34,606 bases of DNA from a virus, in IMG/VR virus record IMGVR_UViG_3300002514_000112, positions 403 through 35,008 of that record. One strand, written 5' to 3'. The notes under the pieces were generated by a model that was not told the DNA's origin, did not search any database, and saw only the letters and a list, made by a program, of their open reading frames with translations. Made by a program: the position numbers and the translations under genes. This document shows, piece by piece, positions 25,480 through 34,277 of the stretch (positions are counted from its first letter, which is position 1; each line of letters opens with the position of its first letter).

Positions 25480-28400
25480 TTAATTAGTTTCTTCGGGACA
25501 ATTAAGATCTTTCTTTTTGTCATCTAATGCTTGTTGTTCTTCTGGTGTTTTGTTGTTAAAATCGTTATCCAAAGCTTTAGCTACTAAACCAAATATTGTT
25601 GCTGGGAAAACTTCCCAAAATGGATCAATTAAATCGGCAACACCCTTCATTAACAAAAATGGTGTTTCTTCGTACATACTTTGCAGATCTGGTTTAAGAC
25701 CGTGTACAAAATTCGTTACATCATTCTCTGCAGCCTGCAGCTTGGTTAATAAAGACTCACCCGCGTCCAAGTCACTCCTAATCTCTGAGGAATGTATTAC
25801 AGAGAAAAAGCTTTCCATCAAAAGGCCTTTAGTATTATTAAACACCTTATCATATAACGGCATGGCGTCACCAACATACTCATGTACATTCAAAAGATGC
25901 ATAAACCAAAACAATTCCAAATCAATGTGTTTATAATCCAAGAAATATTCCGAAAAACCCGGTGTGTCGATTAGTTGAGTTAATAATTCTTCTTTTTCTG
26001 CCGGTTTGTTGGGTTGTGTATATTCGAACAATGGTTGTAAGAAAACCGGCCCGTCATTATTAACATCAACAGCGGAAAACTCTGACGTTGTTAACTTTGC
26101 TTTTTGGGCGGCATTTAAATCGTTAACTGTGTAAAGTTTTAATTCTGGTGATGTGGCTGTTTTGGCTGCGTCCATAAAGATTTTTGTAGAATTGGATGCG
26201 TGGTCATCTAAAACCACCATCACTAGTCTGCTTCCATAAGATATTGTCAGCGCAGGATCGAATGTATCTGTGTTGATTCCATATGGATATACCATAATAT
26301 TGCCATCATTATCGATTGTTTGTGTAAAATATTGATACGCAAAAGACGCACCCAAGAACAAATTACTAAATTTCTCATAATATTTGTATGGTTCTTGTAC
26401 ATTAAGACTGTCTTTCAAACCTTTGTGGAACCAATCATACTCATCAATTTCTAAACCAGTGTTACCAACCGAAGTTTTATACAGGTTGATTGCCTTACTT
26501 GTTTTAATTCTCGTTTCTCCAGTCGTTTCTCCGAAAAACCCGGGTACTGTTGCGTTTTTATAATCATAAAAATAACCTTCAGTATTGTCTGTAATAATTG
26601 GAATGTTGTCAAACTGTTCCAACACCGAATGGTTAAAATCTATTGCCACAGGATCATCTTCAAAAACTAATTCAGCTATATCAATAAACTTATCATTAAT
26701 TGTGGCTAATTCTTTTCTAACACGTCTAGTCAAAATCTCAATTGAATCTTCAGACTCATCTTCATCAGTACGAAGAATTCGAACTACTTCTGTAAAATAT
26801 GTTTTTTTACTTAATTCACCCTTGCCGGTAAAAACTTTCTTTTTGGATCGATTAATAAGGTCTGTACGCATATACCCGGTAATCGCTGCGGCAACGTAGT
26901 CGTTGTCGAACATATCTCTAGAATAAGCAAATTTAATAATTGGTAGAGTTCTGAAAACAAAATCTACAATGTATAGACGAATCATAATATCAACATATTT
27001 TTGTTCTACTGAGTTTTCAAAATCATTGTTTTCTGGTGTAGCAAAAGCAGGGTTCGGACAAATTTCAGCAAGGCTGTCGGTTACAGCCTTTTGAACAAGA
27101 AGTGGTGTGTGGTCGATTCGACCAGCTTTTGGATCTAAATTACATTCTTTATCCCAAACTGTTTTTGGAATTAAAAGTTCTACCATCTGCAAAAACGCAG
27201 GACCACTGATAACACCTATATTGTGTTGCAATAATACGCCATGAATGTTTCTTTGGAGCGCTGTGTGTAACTCTCTAATAATATTACTAGGAAGAGTATG
27301 TAAATCCCCGAATGAGCCCCAAAGCGTATTTCTATATTTGTCTAAATAATCATTATTGGGGGAAACTATCCCGGCTTGGATATCTAATTCTGCTTTTTCA
27401 AGCAATTCTTGTGCGACAATTCCATAGCGAGTGAAGACAATACCGTCTGTTGGGCTAATTTCGCACGCCATGACCAAATCTATAGATTCTTCGTTAATAT
27501 CGTTTTGTACAAAAAACAAACTATTGCCATTAGCTAATGGTATCACTTTGTTAACCGTTTTAGTTACGTTTTCAGCTTCTCCACGCGTAATTTCGTATGT
27601 AGAAACAAAATCGTTTTCATTTGTGACCAACGTTGGTTGGTCTAACTTTACAGTGTGGATTTGCGCCATTAATACATCAGCATATGTTGGTTTTATTTTC
27701 AAAGCTGCAAAATCAAATTCACCTTTATTAATTTCAATTGGTGCCTCTTTATTTTCTGGATTGGGCATAACTTGGGATGCGTCAAGTAGTGCAGCTTTGT
27801 TTTTAAATGATTTAATATCTGAGACAAAGGCCACCTCAACCGGTTCTAGGGCTGTGCGAAGAGTTAAATCAAGTAAATCTTTGTGTGGGCCATTTTTTGG
27901 AAATACTGGTTGAGTGGAACCTTTATCACAATATGGATCTGCTAGTTGTTCTCGTAATTCATCAAACAGACTATCAGAATTAACTAAAGTATCAATCATA
28001 CGGCGCATGATATCGTCTTCTTCTTTTTTAAGAGTTGCTTTTAATTCTTCGAATTCTTGTTCACATTCTTCGTCTGTTAATACGTTTTCCAATAGTTTAC
28101 AACGTAGATCCCGGGAGGCTGGGTTTGGGTCTTTGCACAAATCTACCGCAGTACTATAAGAATTAAATGTCGTTGAAAAAATGTCGTTGAAAATTGGTCC
28201 CAACAAACGCCCAACTGTGTCCATCACGGCAAATATTTCTTTGGGCTCACTTAGTTTTTCTGATATCGATGGGTGTCTGGCTTTCAAAACCTTTTCTGTC
28301 ATGAGTCTGCCTGCTCTGGGTAACTCGTTTTTTAACAACATACATAACTCGACCGGCGATAGTATAGCTGCCATGTCTGCCACAAACTCATTTAATAATT

Positions 28401-30255
28401 CAGCATCTAAAGCAACAGCCGAAGCTGCCAAATCCATAGATGATTCGTTTGGAAATTCGTCATCTAGAAAATCTTCTGCTAATGAATCATTTGGTGAGTC
28501 AACTTCATCATCACGGAGGCTACTAATCAAATCATCTTTCAAATCAGTGCATGCTTCCAACAAAGACGATAATAATTGTTCTACTAAAACAAGGATAATT
28601 GCTTCAATAGCGGCTTGAACGGCTTGTTTTACTGCTTTTGTTATAAAGGCATATATATCATCCGTTGGTAATTTGGGTATTTTAGGCATTGTAGGACGTT
28701 CGACTTTTGGTAGTTTAAATTCAAACTCAAAATCAACATCAATATCGGTATTAACATCAACATCAGTCAGACCTTCAAAAGAGGGGGCGGCGTTTAATAT
28801 TGTATCACAAATGTTTTGTCTTAAGTTGGGATCTTCGAGTGCGCCTATAGCACTTTGAAATTGTTCCGATAACTCTTGAAAAGAACCACCCGCATCTTGC
28901 AAAAAATCGGAATTAATAGTCAAAGAAGCCTCAAATTCTATATTCTTAAGCTTTTCAATCTCAGTATCTATTGCGAATGAGCGATTGGTTAGATCGGCAA
29001 ATTCGCCAACTTGTGCCATTATCGCAGTAACTTCAATGGTGGCCAACTCATCGTGTTTGGCCAATTCATAGAGTGAATTACTAATTATTTCGGTTGCCGT
29101 TTCTGCTTTTTCAATAACATCTTGTAATATTACATTACCTTTGATTTCGTCTTTGACATATTCTTGTCTTTTATCAATATCAGCCTTTTCTATTAACAGA
29201 TCTGTAAAACTTTTGCTGCTAATTTGTTTTTTAGCCAATATATTATCTATAGTTTTGGAAAGATCTGCTGATGAGTCTCGTAATTGTTGTAAAATACCAG
29301 ATTCAGTAAATATTTCAAGCATGTGTATGATACCAATTTCTTTGATTGCTTTTTCGCACAACAATTGTAACCAAGTACTTGGTTTGATACAAGCCATCAA
29401 ATCTGTAAACAATGTTTTAATGCCAAATTTATCTAATATTGTGTTGATTCGTTCATCTTCAGTAAATTGAAATTGATCAGGATTTTCGTAATCTTTGTCT
29501 GATACGACTAATCTGCTAGGATCATACGAATCTATCCACGATTTAATTGATTTGATATCATTTGAAACGGCGGATTCTTTACTAACTGTTAGTCGAGATT
29601 TAAGATTACTTTCTTTATTAATTTTTTTAGTTAAATTCTTTTCTAATTTTGCTTCTGGTGTTTTAGCCTCATTTAATTTAATGTTGGGATATTTTGTATA
29701 TTCCTTTAAAAACTGCACATAGTTAAAACCTTTTTTGTTGGCAATTTTAGGATTAAACAAAATTAGATTATGAAGATTACGAATTAATAAATATAGATTT
29801 TTATCATGTATCAAAAAACTATCAATATTACGTTCTTCAATTAGATCTTTTTTACCCGTTTTTGTACCAGATTTTATCAAATGCAAGGGGGTGATTTTAG
29901 TGATGTGTAAATCAGCATCCATTGTAATAATTGGAAGATGATCTAAACGCGTGTTTGGTTTTAAATTCTCTACATGTATTTTTCTAATTTCAATGTGTTC
30001 TTTGTTTTTTGAGTATAAAAACTCTAAAACACTTTTATCATTTAAACCATAGGCTGAATGTTCAAGCGCCTCCATAAATTTAACTAATTTAGAATAATGA
30101 TCTGTAAATGAAAAAGAAGGACTGACAGTCTTTGACTTAGTTTTATCCAAGTCTTTCTGCCAACTAATAAAAGGAGATTTTAGTTCTGCAACAGCGCGTT
30201 GGAACTGGTTGAACGAAATATAATAAGACCCTGAGAATGATTTAATATCTGCCAT
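25480..30255 (-). CDS. Very large baseplate/tail protein (1591 aa), unassigned
   Basis: Encoded between the spike/hub genes and gp25. Residues 330-470 are mostly helical with coiled-coil character (IEKAETATEIISNSLYELAK region). A Pro-rich segment (KLPKVERPTMPKIPKLP, 514-530) leads into a long hydrophobic helix (534-570, AVQAAIEAIILVLVEQLLSS core). An acidic Ser-rich linker (579-605) and further helical regions follow. The C-terminus is acidic and Lys-rich. The combination of coiled coil, hydrophobic segment and place near the hub could suit a tape-measure or hub-associated component, but the downstream part is compact-looking rather than repetitive, and I cannot assign it. The start codon overlaps the preceding stop as TAATG. 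Confidence 0.78.
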   Translation of the reverse strand: MADIKSFSGSYYISFNQFQRAVAELKSPFISWQKDLDKTKSKTVSPSFSFTDHYSKLVKFMEALEHSAYGLNDKSVLEFLYSKNKEHIEIRKIHVENLKPNTRLDHLPIITMDADLHITKITPLHLIKSGTKTGKKDLIEERNIDSFLIHDKNLYLLIRNLHNLILFNPKIANKKGFNYVQFLKEYTKYPNIKLNEAKTPEAKLEKNLTKKINKESNLKSRLTVSKESAVSNDIKSIKSWIDSYDPSRLVVSDKDYENPDQFQFTEDERINTILDKFGIKTLFTDLMACIKPSTWLQLLCEKAIKEIGIIHMLEIFTESGILQQLRDSSADLSKTIDNILAKKQISSKSFTDLLIEKADIDKRQEYVKDEIKGNVILQDVIEKAETATEIISNSLYELAKHDELATIEVTAIMAQVGEFADLTNRSFAIDTEIEKLKNIEFEASLTINSDFLQDAGGSFQELSEQFQSAIGALEDPNLRQNICDTILNAAPSFEGLTDVDVNTDIDVDFEFEFKLPKVERPTMPKIPKLPTDDIYAFITKAVKQAVQAAIEAIILVLVEQLLSSLLEACTDLKDDLISSLRDDEVDSPNDSLAEDFLDDEFPNESSMDLAASAVALDAELLNEFVADMAAILSPVELCMLLKNELPRAGRLMTEKVLKARHPSISEKLSEPKEIFAVMDTVGRLLGPIFNDIFSTTFNSYSTAVDLCKDPNPASRDLRCKLLENVLTDEECEQEFEELKATLKKEEDDIMRRMIDTLVNSDSLFDELREQLADPYCDKGSTQPVFPKNGPHKDLLDLTLRTALEPVEVAFVSDIKSFKNKAALLDASQVMPNPENKEAPIEINKGEFDFAALKIKPTYADVLMAQIHTVKLDQPTLVTNENDFVSTYEITRGEAENVTKTVNKVIPLANGNSLFFVQNDINEESIDLVMACEISPTDGIVFTRYGIVAQELLEKAELDIQAGIVSPNNDYLDKYRNTLWGSFGDLHTLPSNIIRELHTALQRNIHGVLLQHNIGVISGPAFLQMVELLIPKTVWDKECNLDPKAGRIDHTPLLVQKAVTDSLAEICPNPAFATPENNDFENSVEQKYVDIMIRLYIVDFVFRTLPIIKFAYSRDMFDNDYVAAAITGYMRTDLINRSKKKVFTGKGELSKKTYFTEVVRILRTDEDESEDSIEILTRRVRKELATINDKFIDIAELVFEDDPVAIDFNHSVLEQFDNIPIITDNTEGYFYDYKNATVPGFFGETTGETRIKTSKAINLYKTSVGNTGLEIDEYDWFHKGLKDSLNVQEPYKYYEKFSNLFLGASFAYQYFTQTIDNDGNIMVYPYGINTDTFDPALTISYGSRLVMVVLDDHASNSTKIFMDAAKTATSPELKLYTVNDLNAAQKAKLTTSEFSAVDVNNDGPVFLQPLFEYTQPNKPAEKEELLTQLIDTPGFSEYFLDYKHIDLELFWFMHLLNVHEYVGDAMPLYDKVFNNTKGLLMESFFSVIHSSEIRSDLDAGESLLTKLQAAENDVTNFVHGLKPDLQSMYEETPFLLMKGVADLIDPFWEVFPATIFGLVAKALDNDFNNKTPEEQQALDDKKKDLNCPEETN

Positions 30256-31151
30256 TAGTTTGTGTTGTTATACCTGCTAAGTATATATCCCTCGCCGTGC
30301 GAATTTAAATATGCAGATGATAATTGTACTAAATTTTGTTTATGACTCATTAATGAAACATTTGTTTTACTGTATTGACGTGTTAAACATTTGATGCCAC
30401 CTTGTATGGCGTCAACCGATGGTGTGGTTAAATATCCAAAAAACGGACTATTATGCGTATGATAAGCTAATGTTTTGTTGTATTCCATCTGGCTGGATAA
30501 AAATCCACTTACAATACCATTAAGATCGTTTATTGCTTCCACAATTTCCTCCAAACACTCTAGTGTTATTTTACCTTTAACAAGAGGTTCTAATTTGTCT
30601 TTAACTCTTCCACATCCGGCCCATAAATCGATACCAGACACCTTAGATATATCGTTGCCTTGCGAATCTTTTGCATCGATGCCTGTTACTAGTTTAATGC
30701 CTTCCCGGGCGACAAAGCGCAGGCCATCCGCTTTTAATCCAATTGCAGAACGTCTCTTTGCTAACCCAACTGTGCCAGCTTTAAGTCCCATAATATCATC
30801 AATGTCTGATGTCTGGGACATATACAATCGCGAGGCGTCGGTCAGGAAATTTGGATCAGAATAAAGCTCGGCGCCAGAATTGTTTGTTTCTTTAGCTGAG
30901 TATCCTCCCAACCCAGCAATTAAATCAATTCTGGCACATTTGATGTCACCTTTTGCACCGTAACCGGTCGAAACATCTGCGGCTCGGTCGCGGCCCAGAA
31001 CAATTAACGCACCGTTAGGATGGGCGGTGACCTTTTCGCTTTCTCCACGATTATATGTGGGTAGTTCTTCATTTAAATTAGTCTGCGCATAGCCTTTATG
31101 ACTGTATACCGCTGTATCCGATCCAACTTGTTCTTTCTTGTTTTTTGGCAT
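30255..31151 (-). CDS. Beta-rich baseplate hub/spike-associated protein, candidate
   Basis: A 298-aa protein directly after the hub lysozyme gene. Several segments read as short alternating beta strands (GALIVLGRDRAADVSTGYGA; KADGLRFVAREGIKLVTGID), a pattern seen in spike-like or hub-adjacent proteins of other marine T4-like phages. A His-rich turn YHTHNSPFFGYLTTPS lies in the C-terminal third. Because the neighbouring hub protein lacks a C-terminal beta-helix, this protein could supply the needle part of the membrane-piercing device, but that is inference from position. A 13-bp gap with only a weak AAAAG precedes ATG 31151. No enzymatic motif was recognised. Confidence 0.7.
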   Translation of the reverse strand: MPKNKKEQVGSDTAVYSHKGYAQTNLNEELPTYNRGESEKVTAHPNGALIVLGRDRAADVSTGYGAKGDIKCARIDLIAGLGGYSAKETNNSGAELYSDPNFLTDASRLYMSQTSDIDDIMGLKAGTVGLAKRRSAIGLKADGLRFVAREGIKLVTGIDAKDSQGNDISKVSGIDLWAGCGRVKDKLEPLVKGKITLECLEEIVEAINDLNGIVSGFLSSQMEYNKTLAYHTHNSPFFGYLTTPSVDAIQGGIKCLTRQYSKTNVSLMSHKQNLVQLSSAYLNSHGEGYILSRYNNTN

Positions 31152-31164
31152 TTATACTTTTATA

Positions 31165-32664
31165 TCAACGCGTTAAAGAAACACGTTGATAATAATCTTT
31201 CCTCATTAAATTTCTATCAATTTTGTGGAGCCGGTGCTGTGATCGATGACCCGGGAGGTAACCATATCCGGTCCACTGCCAAATGACCGGTTCATTCCAT
31301 GGAAGACCAATGTTAACAGCATGATAAAGATCTTTAAAATCAAAACTAGGTAAAAGAGCTGTATTGTTACTAATACCACGTTTGTCCTTCGCCAGGCCCT
31401 TTTCTCGTACATAGTCTGCCCATACTAAATCAAAATATTCTGGCAATTGTTTTATTAGTTCTCTATCTGCCTTCGTTCCGTAATGACTCCATGAAGGAAG
31501 CGTTGTATAAAGAAGTAATTTTTTTGTAAGACCCAATTCTTTTTTAACTTTTTTTGCCCATCCAATGGCTGCTAATATATTAATATTATGTCCTTTGGCT
31601 CCAGTGTCCCTTTTATGACCTTTTTCAAAGTCTAACATAGGTGGCAAATCTCCAGGTTTTTTTACTTTATTATAACGTTTTAAAAAGTTATTTGCTTCTA
31701 ATTCTCCCCATCTTTCGGGAGAGGGCTTGGTACCATCATCTAGAATTTCAACCCATTCTGGGCGCAAAAAATGATATACACCAGCCAATGTTCCGGAAGC
31801 TCGGATTTGTTCTAATCGATCAGCTATTATGTTTTTTGGCTTTGTTCCCTGACCACCAGTACGGCCGTACGAAATTTTGACAATATGAAATTTTTGTTCT
31901 TTTGCTAAAACCTCATGTTTCAGATGTTTGTTCCATTGGTGACCTGATGTATCAATCCCGTGAATGGTAAATTTAGAATTATCGATTAATTTAACCGGTA
32001 CAACCGCGCCAGAGCCACCCTTATATTTTTCAGTACTAGAAGATGAACCGCCGCCGGCAGAACCTGGTTCTGCCGGGTTACGAAATGCCCGGGCAGCACT
32101 ATTAGCCGCGTTTCCTAAAGCCGAAGTCCCTGCGCCGGTGTCTTCATCTAATCGGCCAATATATATTGGTTCTCGCCACTGGTCATACGTACCAGATTTA
32201 GCTATCCAATCAACCCAGACAATATCACCAGGTGCTGGGGGTTGTGCGTGGGCGTTTTTAGCAGTAAAAAATGTATGTTGTTCTATTAACATTTGAGCTT
32301 CTACGTTAGATTTATCAAACGTTTGCGGAAAAGGCATTGAATCAAATAAATCGACTCTAGCATAAACTCCAAATGTCGCGCCGTCTTTAGCTTTTTCTCC
32401 AATGTTGGCATTAACGAGAGCGCGCTGATTAAAAAAACCTATATTAGTTCGGTCGTCGTTTTCTAATGTGTCCACTCTGAGTACTTGAGCGCGGTATCTT
32501 TTCCTTTCCGCGAAATCAATCAGATTGTCATCACGACCAATAACATCACGGCGTAATCTGGCTAATGGATTTGTTCTAGAACTATCATATGCTGGAAAAA
32601 CTTCCGGACCATTAGGATCGTTTAACTGCCCAAAAGAATATTGTTTATCAATCGGTTTCGGCAT
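31165..32664 (-). CDS. Baseplate hub tail lysozyme: gp5-like N-terminus fused to GH25 muramidase
   Basis: A 499-aa protein likely to sit at the baseplate centre and cut peptidoglycan during DNA injection. Residues about 55-175 look like the OB-fold part of T4 gp5 (RYRAQVLRVD; GDIVWVDWI; EPIYIGRLDED). A Gly/Ser/Ala-rich linker (175-225) follows. Residues 234-490 are a complete GH25 lysozyme: FTIHGIDTSGHQ with Asp238, AGVYHFLRP, PPMLDFEKG with Asp345 and Glu347, LVWADY, PVIWQWTGYGYLPG and IDRNLM. The acidic residues expected for GH25 catalysis are all present. T4 gp5 carries a different lysozyme family in its middle and a C-terminal beta-helix that is missing here. GAGGAA precedes the start, which lies inside the end of the 107-aa gene (17-bp overlap). 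Confidence 0.88.
   Translation of the reverse strand: MPKPIDKQYSFGQLNDPNGPEVFPAYDSSRTNPLARLRRDVIGRDDNLIDFAERKRYRAQVLRVDTLENDDRTNIGFFNQRALVNANIGEKAKDGATFGVYARVDLFDSMPFPQTFDKSNVEAQMLIEQHTFFTAKNAHAQPPAPGDIVWVDWIAKSGTYDQWREPIYIGRLDEDTGAGTSALGNAANSAARAFRNPAEPGSAGGGSSSSTEKYKGGSGAVVPVKLIDNSKFTIHGIDTSGHQWNKHLKHEVLAKEQKFHIVKISYGRTGGQGTKPKNIIADRLEQIRASGTLAGVYHFLRPEWVEILDDGTKPSPERWGELEANNFLKRYNKVKKPGDLPPMLDFEKGHKRDTGAKGHNINILAAIGWAKKVKKELGLTKKLLLYTTLPSWSHYGTKADRELIKQLPEYFDLVWADYVREKGLAKDKRGISNNTALLPSFDFKDLYHAVNIGLPWNEPVIWQWTGYGYLPGHRSQHRLHKIDRNLMRKDYYQRVSLTR
31195..31965 (-). other. GH25 muramidase domain
   Basis: Approximate extent of residues 234-490 of the hub protein. The N-terminal HGIDTS, the central LDFE and the C-terminal IWQW...ID motifs mark the GH25 (Chalaropsis-type) fold, with Asp238, Asp345 and Glu347 as expected active-site acids. 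Confidence 0.87.
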
Positions 32665-32971
32665 CGTCTTGAGATTCCTCGTTTGAAGAGGTTATCTCTT
32701 GAATTTCTTCAAACATAGCCTCTTTTTCGTCGTCATCAAAACCATCAAATTCTTTATCACTCTTTTTCATAATGGCTAAAACTTTAATTAATTGATCGTT
32801 TGATTTTTGGGAAATTTCAGTATACTTTGTAAATTGCTGGCCTAAGTCTCTGTGACTATGCTCCGTTTTCATCAAATATTTCATGATATCAACCAAGGCA
32901 ACATTTGCGTTACCTCGATCTGTACGGATGTTTTTAAGAGCTTCTTCTATTAGGTCTTCTATGTTATCCAT
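32648..32971 (-). CDS. Small acidic helical protein, conserved between gp55- and gp5-like genes
   Basis: A 107-aa, highly charged, predicted all-helical protein. The N-terminal part MDNIEDLIEEALKNIRTDRG and the middle part HRDLGQQFTKYTEISQKSND with QLIKVLAIMKK resemble a small conserved protein I recall from marine T4-like phages, where it is usually unannotated. The C-terminus is very acidic (DDDEKEAMFEEIQEITSSNE). It overlaps the sigma gene by 8 bp upstream and the hub gene by 17 bp downstream, so it is part of a tightly coupled unit. A regulatory partner of the sigma factor or an assembly factor are both possible; nothing in the sequence decides. Confidence 0.72.
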   Translation of the reverse strand: MDNIEDLIEEALKNIRTDRGNANVALVDIMKYLMKTEHSHRDLGQQFTKYTEISQKSNDQLIKVLAIMKKSDKEFDGFDDDEKEAMFEEIQEITSSNEESQDDAETD

Positions 32972-33653
32972 TTTCTACCCAACCCTTTTTGAAATCTCGA
33001 TACCTTGCACGGATTTTTGTTAAGCTATTCACAATCTGTTTTGTATTCAAACCAGAAATTTCTCTCATATACAAATAAATAGCCTTCTTATTGAAAATTT
33101 CAATGTCATCAACGTTCTCAATGAGTACTCTTATTGTCTCTACAACCTTTTTTTCGTTGTCTCTGAGTTTTAGTTGGGACCATCCATCGATTTCTTTTTG
33201 AAGCGCTTGCCAAAACTCTGCTTGTTCTCGACGTTCGTGATAATTGTTGTGTACAGTTATCTTAAGGGCGTCCTTTTTAACTTGTGCGATCCCTTCTAGA
33301 CTTAATTCTCTATCAAAACGCTTTCGCGTCTTTTTAACTTGGTGAATAAACCAGTTTTTTACCACAACACTAAAGTATGTAAAAGCTTTTGATCCCTTGT
33401 CGGGATCAAATTTGGTCAATACTGTTGTTGTATAAGCTTTGCAGTCTTCTCTTAAAATATCGACATTGGGTAAAGAAGTGAATTTATAGGTGAAAATAAT
33501 CTTTTCAATTAATTCATTTAATACCGGGTCAATAATATTTTTGTATATCTTATCCTTTTCTTTCTGATCAGAAGATTTACACCACTCTACAATAGCGTCT
33601 TCATGAACTTGAGTGAAATAGTAATTCTTTTTCCATTTACGTTTTTTGGCCAT
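32964..33653 (-). CDS. Late-transcription sigma factor, T4 gp55-like
   Basis: A 229-aa protein that would direct host RNA polymerase to phage late promoters. The N-terminus KKNYYFTQVHEDAIVEWCKS and the core EKIIFTYKFTSLPNVDILRE (50-69), KFDPDKGSKAFTYFSVVVKN (81-100) and WFIHQVKKTRKR (101-112) match the sigma region 2-like core of gp55 proteins in marine T4-like phages. T4 gp55 is shorter (about 185 aa). The C-terminal part is basic and helical. CGGAGTAAG precedes ATG 33653, which lies inside the end of the membrane-protein gene (17-bp overlap). Its place directly upstream of the baseplate genes, with no gap, fits late-gene control. Confidence 0.88.
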   Translation of the reverse strand: MAKKRKWKKNYYFTQVHEDAIVEWCKSSDQKEKDKIYKNIIDPVLNELIEKIIFTYKFTSLPNVDILREDCKAYTTTVLTKFDPDKGSKAFTYFSVVVKNWFIHQVKKTRKRFDRELSLEGIAQVKKDALKITVHNNYHERREQAEFWQALQKEIDGWSQLKLRDNEKKVVETIRVLIENVDDIEIFNKKAIYLYMREISGLNTKQIVNSLTKIRARYRDFKKGWVENG

Positions 33654-34023
33654 GTGTACTTACTCCGTTATTTCTTAATAGGCCTAACGATTCGGTACGT
33701 TTTTCCTTACTAGCTGCTCTTTGAGCTTCTAGTTCGTCTAATTCTTCATTTGAAATATAACCAAATATCGTATTGTTCTCTGTTATGAAAGCATCAACTT
33801 CATCCGTGACATCTGCAGAATGTTCTAGCAGTGCTTGAATCGTTGGTTCGCCATGATAGACTTGCATTTCAAACAGACTATCCACGTGGTTCCGATAGTT
33901 CTCCAAATTTGTAAACAAGACCGCAGTATCATCAAAAAAGTTATGATGCCATGATGTAAATCTATAGATATACCATAAAAATATCACATTAAATACTGCA
34001 GAAACCGTTAGTAAAGTTGTCAT
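33637..34023 (-). CDS. Membrane-anchored small protein with N-terminal TM helix
   Basis: A 128-aa protein. Residues 3-22 (TLLTVSAVFNVIFLWYIYRF) form a single hydrophobic helix followed by a soluble, acidic, helical region (DDTAVLFTNLENYRNHVDSL, EHSADVTDEVDAFITEN) and a basic Ser/Gly-rich tail. The segment is probably a signal anchor, since no cleavage site is evident. The short N-terminus and positive Arg21 after the helix favour a cytoplasmic C-terminal domain. AAAGGAAA precedes the start, which overlaps the zinc-ribbon gene's stop by 4 bp (ATGA). I recognise the arrangement from marine T4-like phages but know no function. Confidence 0.75.
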   Translation of the reverse strand: MTTLLTVSAVFNVIFLWYIYRFTSWHHNFFDDTAVLFTNLENYRNHVDSLFEMQVYHGEPTIQALLEHSADVTDEVDAFITENNTIFGYISNEELDELEAQRAASKEKRTESLGLLRNNGVSTHGQKT

Positions 34024-34277
34024 TTTGTTTTCCTTTCTTCCGCTTTAAAACTTTCCAGTTCTTCCTTGTGCATATCAATTTTATTACGTATACGTCGTTC
34101 ACGTTTTGTGACTTCATCTACATTTGATTGATCTGGTTTATTAAACAGGAAGGTGGAAAGATCGCGTTCTAGTGCGGGAGAATGGCAGACTTTACAATCG
34201 GTCTTCGTTTCTGTCGAACTATGCATAAATTTGCTAGTCTCTCCGCAGGCCTTACATATATAGTAATATAAGGCCAT
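34020..34277 (-). CDS. Zinc-ribbon protein, FmdB-like
   Basis: An 85-aa protein with a compact zinc ribbon of the FmdB regulatory-protein type: YYYICKACGETSKF with Cys8 and Cys11, then TDCKVCHSPALERDLS with Cys28 and Cys31. A charged helical tail follows (TKRERRIRNKIDMHKEELES). Such proteins are common in phages and are thought to bind nucleic acid or act in transcription. ATG 34277 directly follows the upstream stop, with only a weak AAGAA before it, so coupled translation is likely. Confidence 0.82.
   Translation of the reverse strand: MALYYYICKACGETSKFMHSSTETKTDCKVCHSPALERDLSTFLFNKPDQSNVDEVTKRERRIRNKIDMHKEELESFKAEERKTK

Noticed and set aside
25517-28618. Several plus-strand ORFs of 100-160 codons (for example 25517-25936, 27431-27913, 28181-28618)
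   Set aside because: They lie wholly inside the long minus-strand 1591-aa gene, have low-complexity Ser/Asn/Thr-rich products typical of antisense shadows, and no ribosome binding context.
31149-31156. TATAAATG on the minus strand, close to the T4 late promoter TATAAATA
   Set aside because: It includes the start codon of the 298-aa gene, so a transcript from it could not carry that gene's leader. No exact TATAAATA was found in a suitable place upstream of any gene.
32648-32971. Possible UvsY recombination mediator
   Set aside because: Small, charged and near baseplate genes as in T4, but it lacks motifs I can tie to UvsY; left unassigned.
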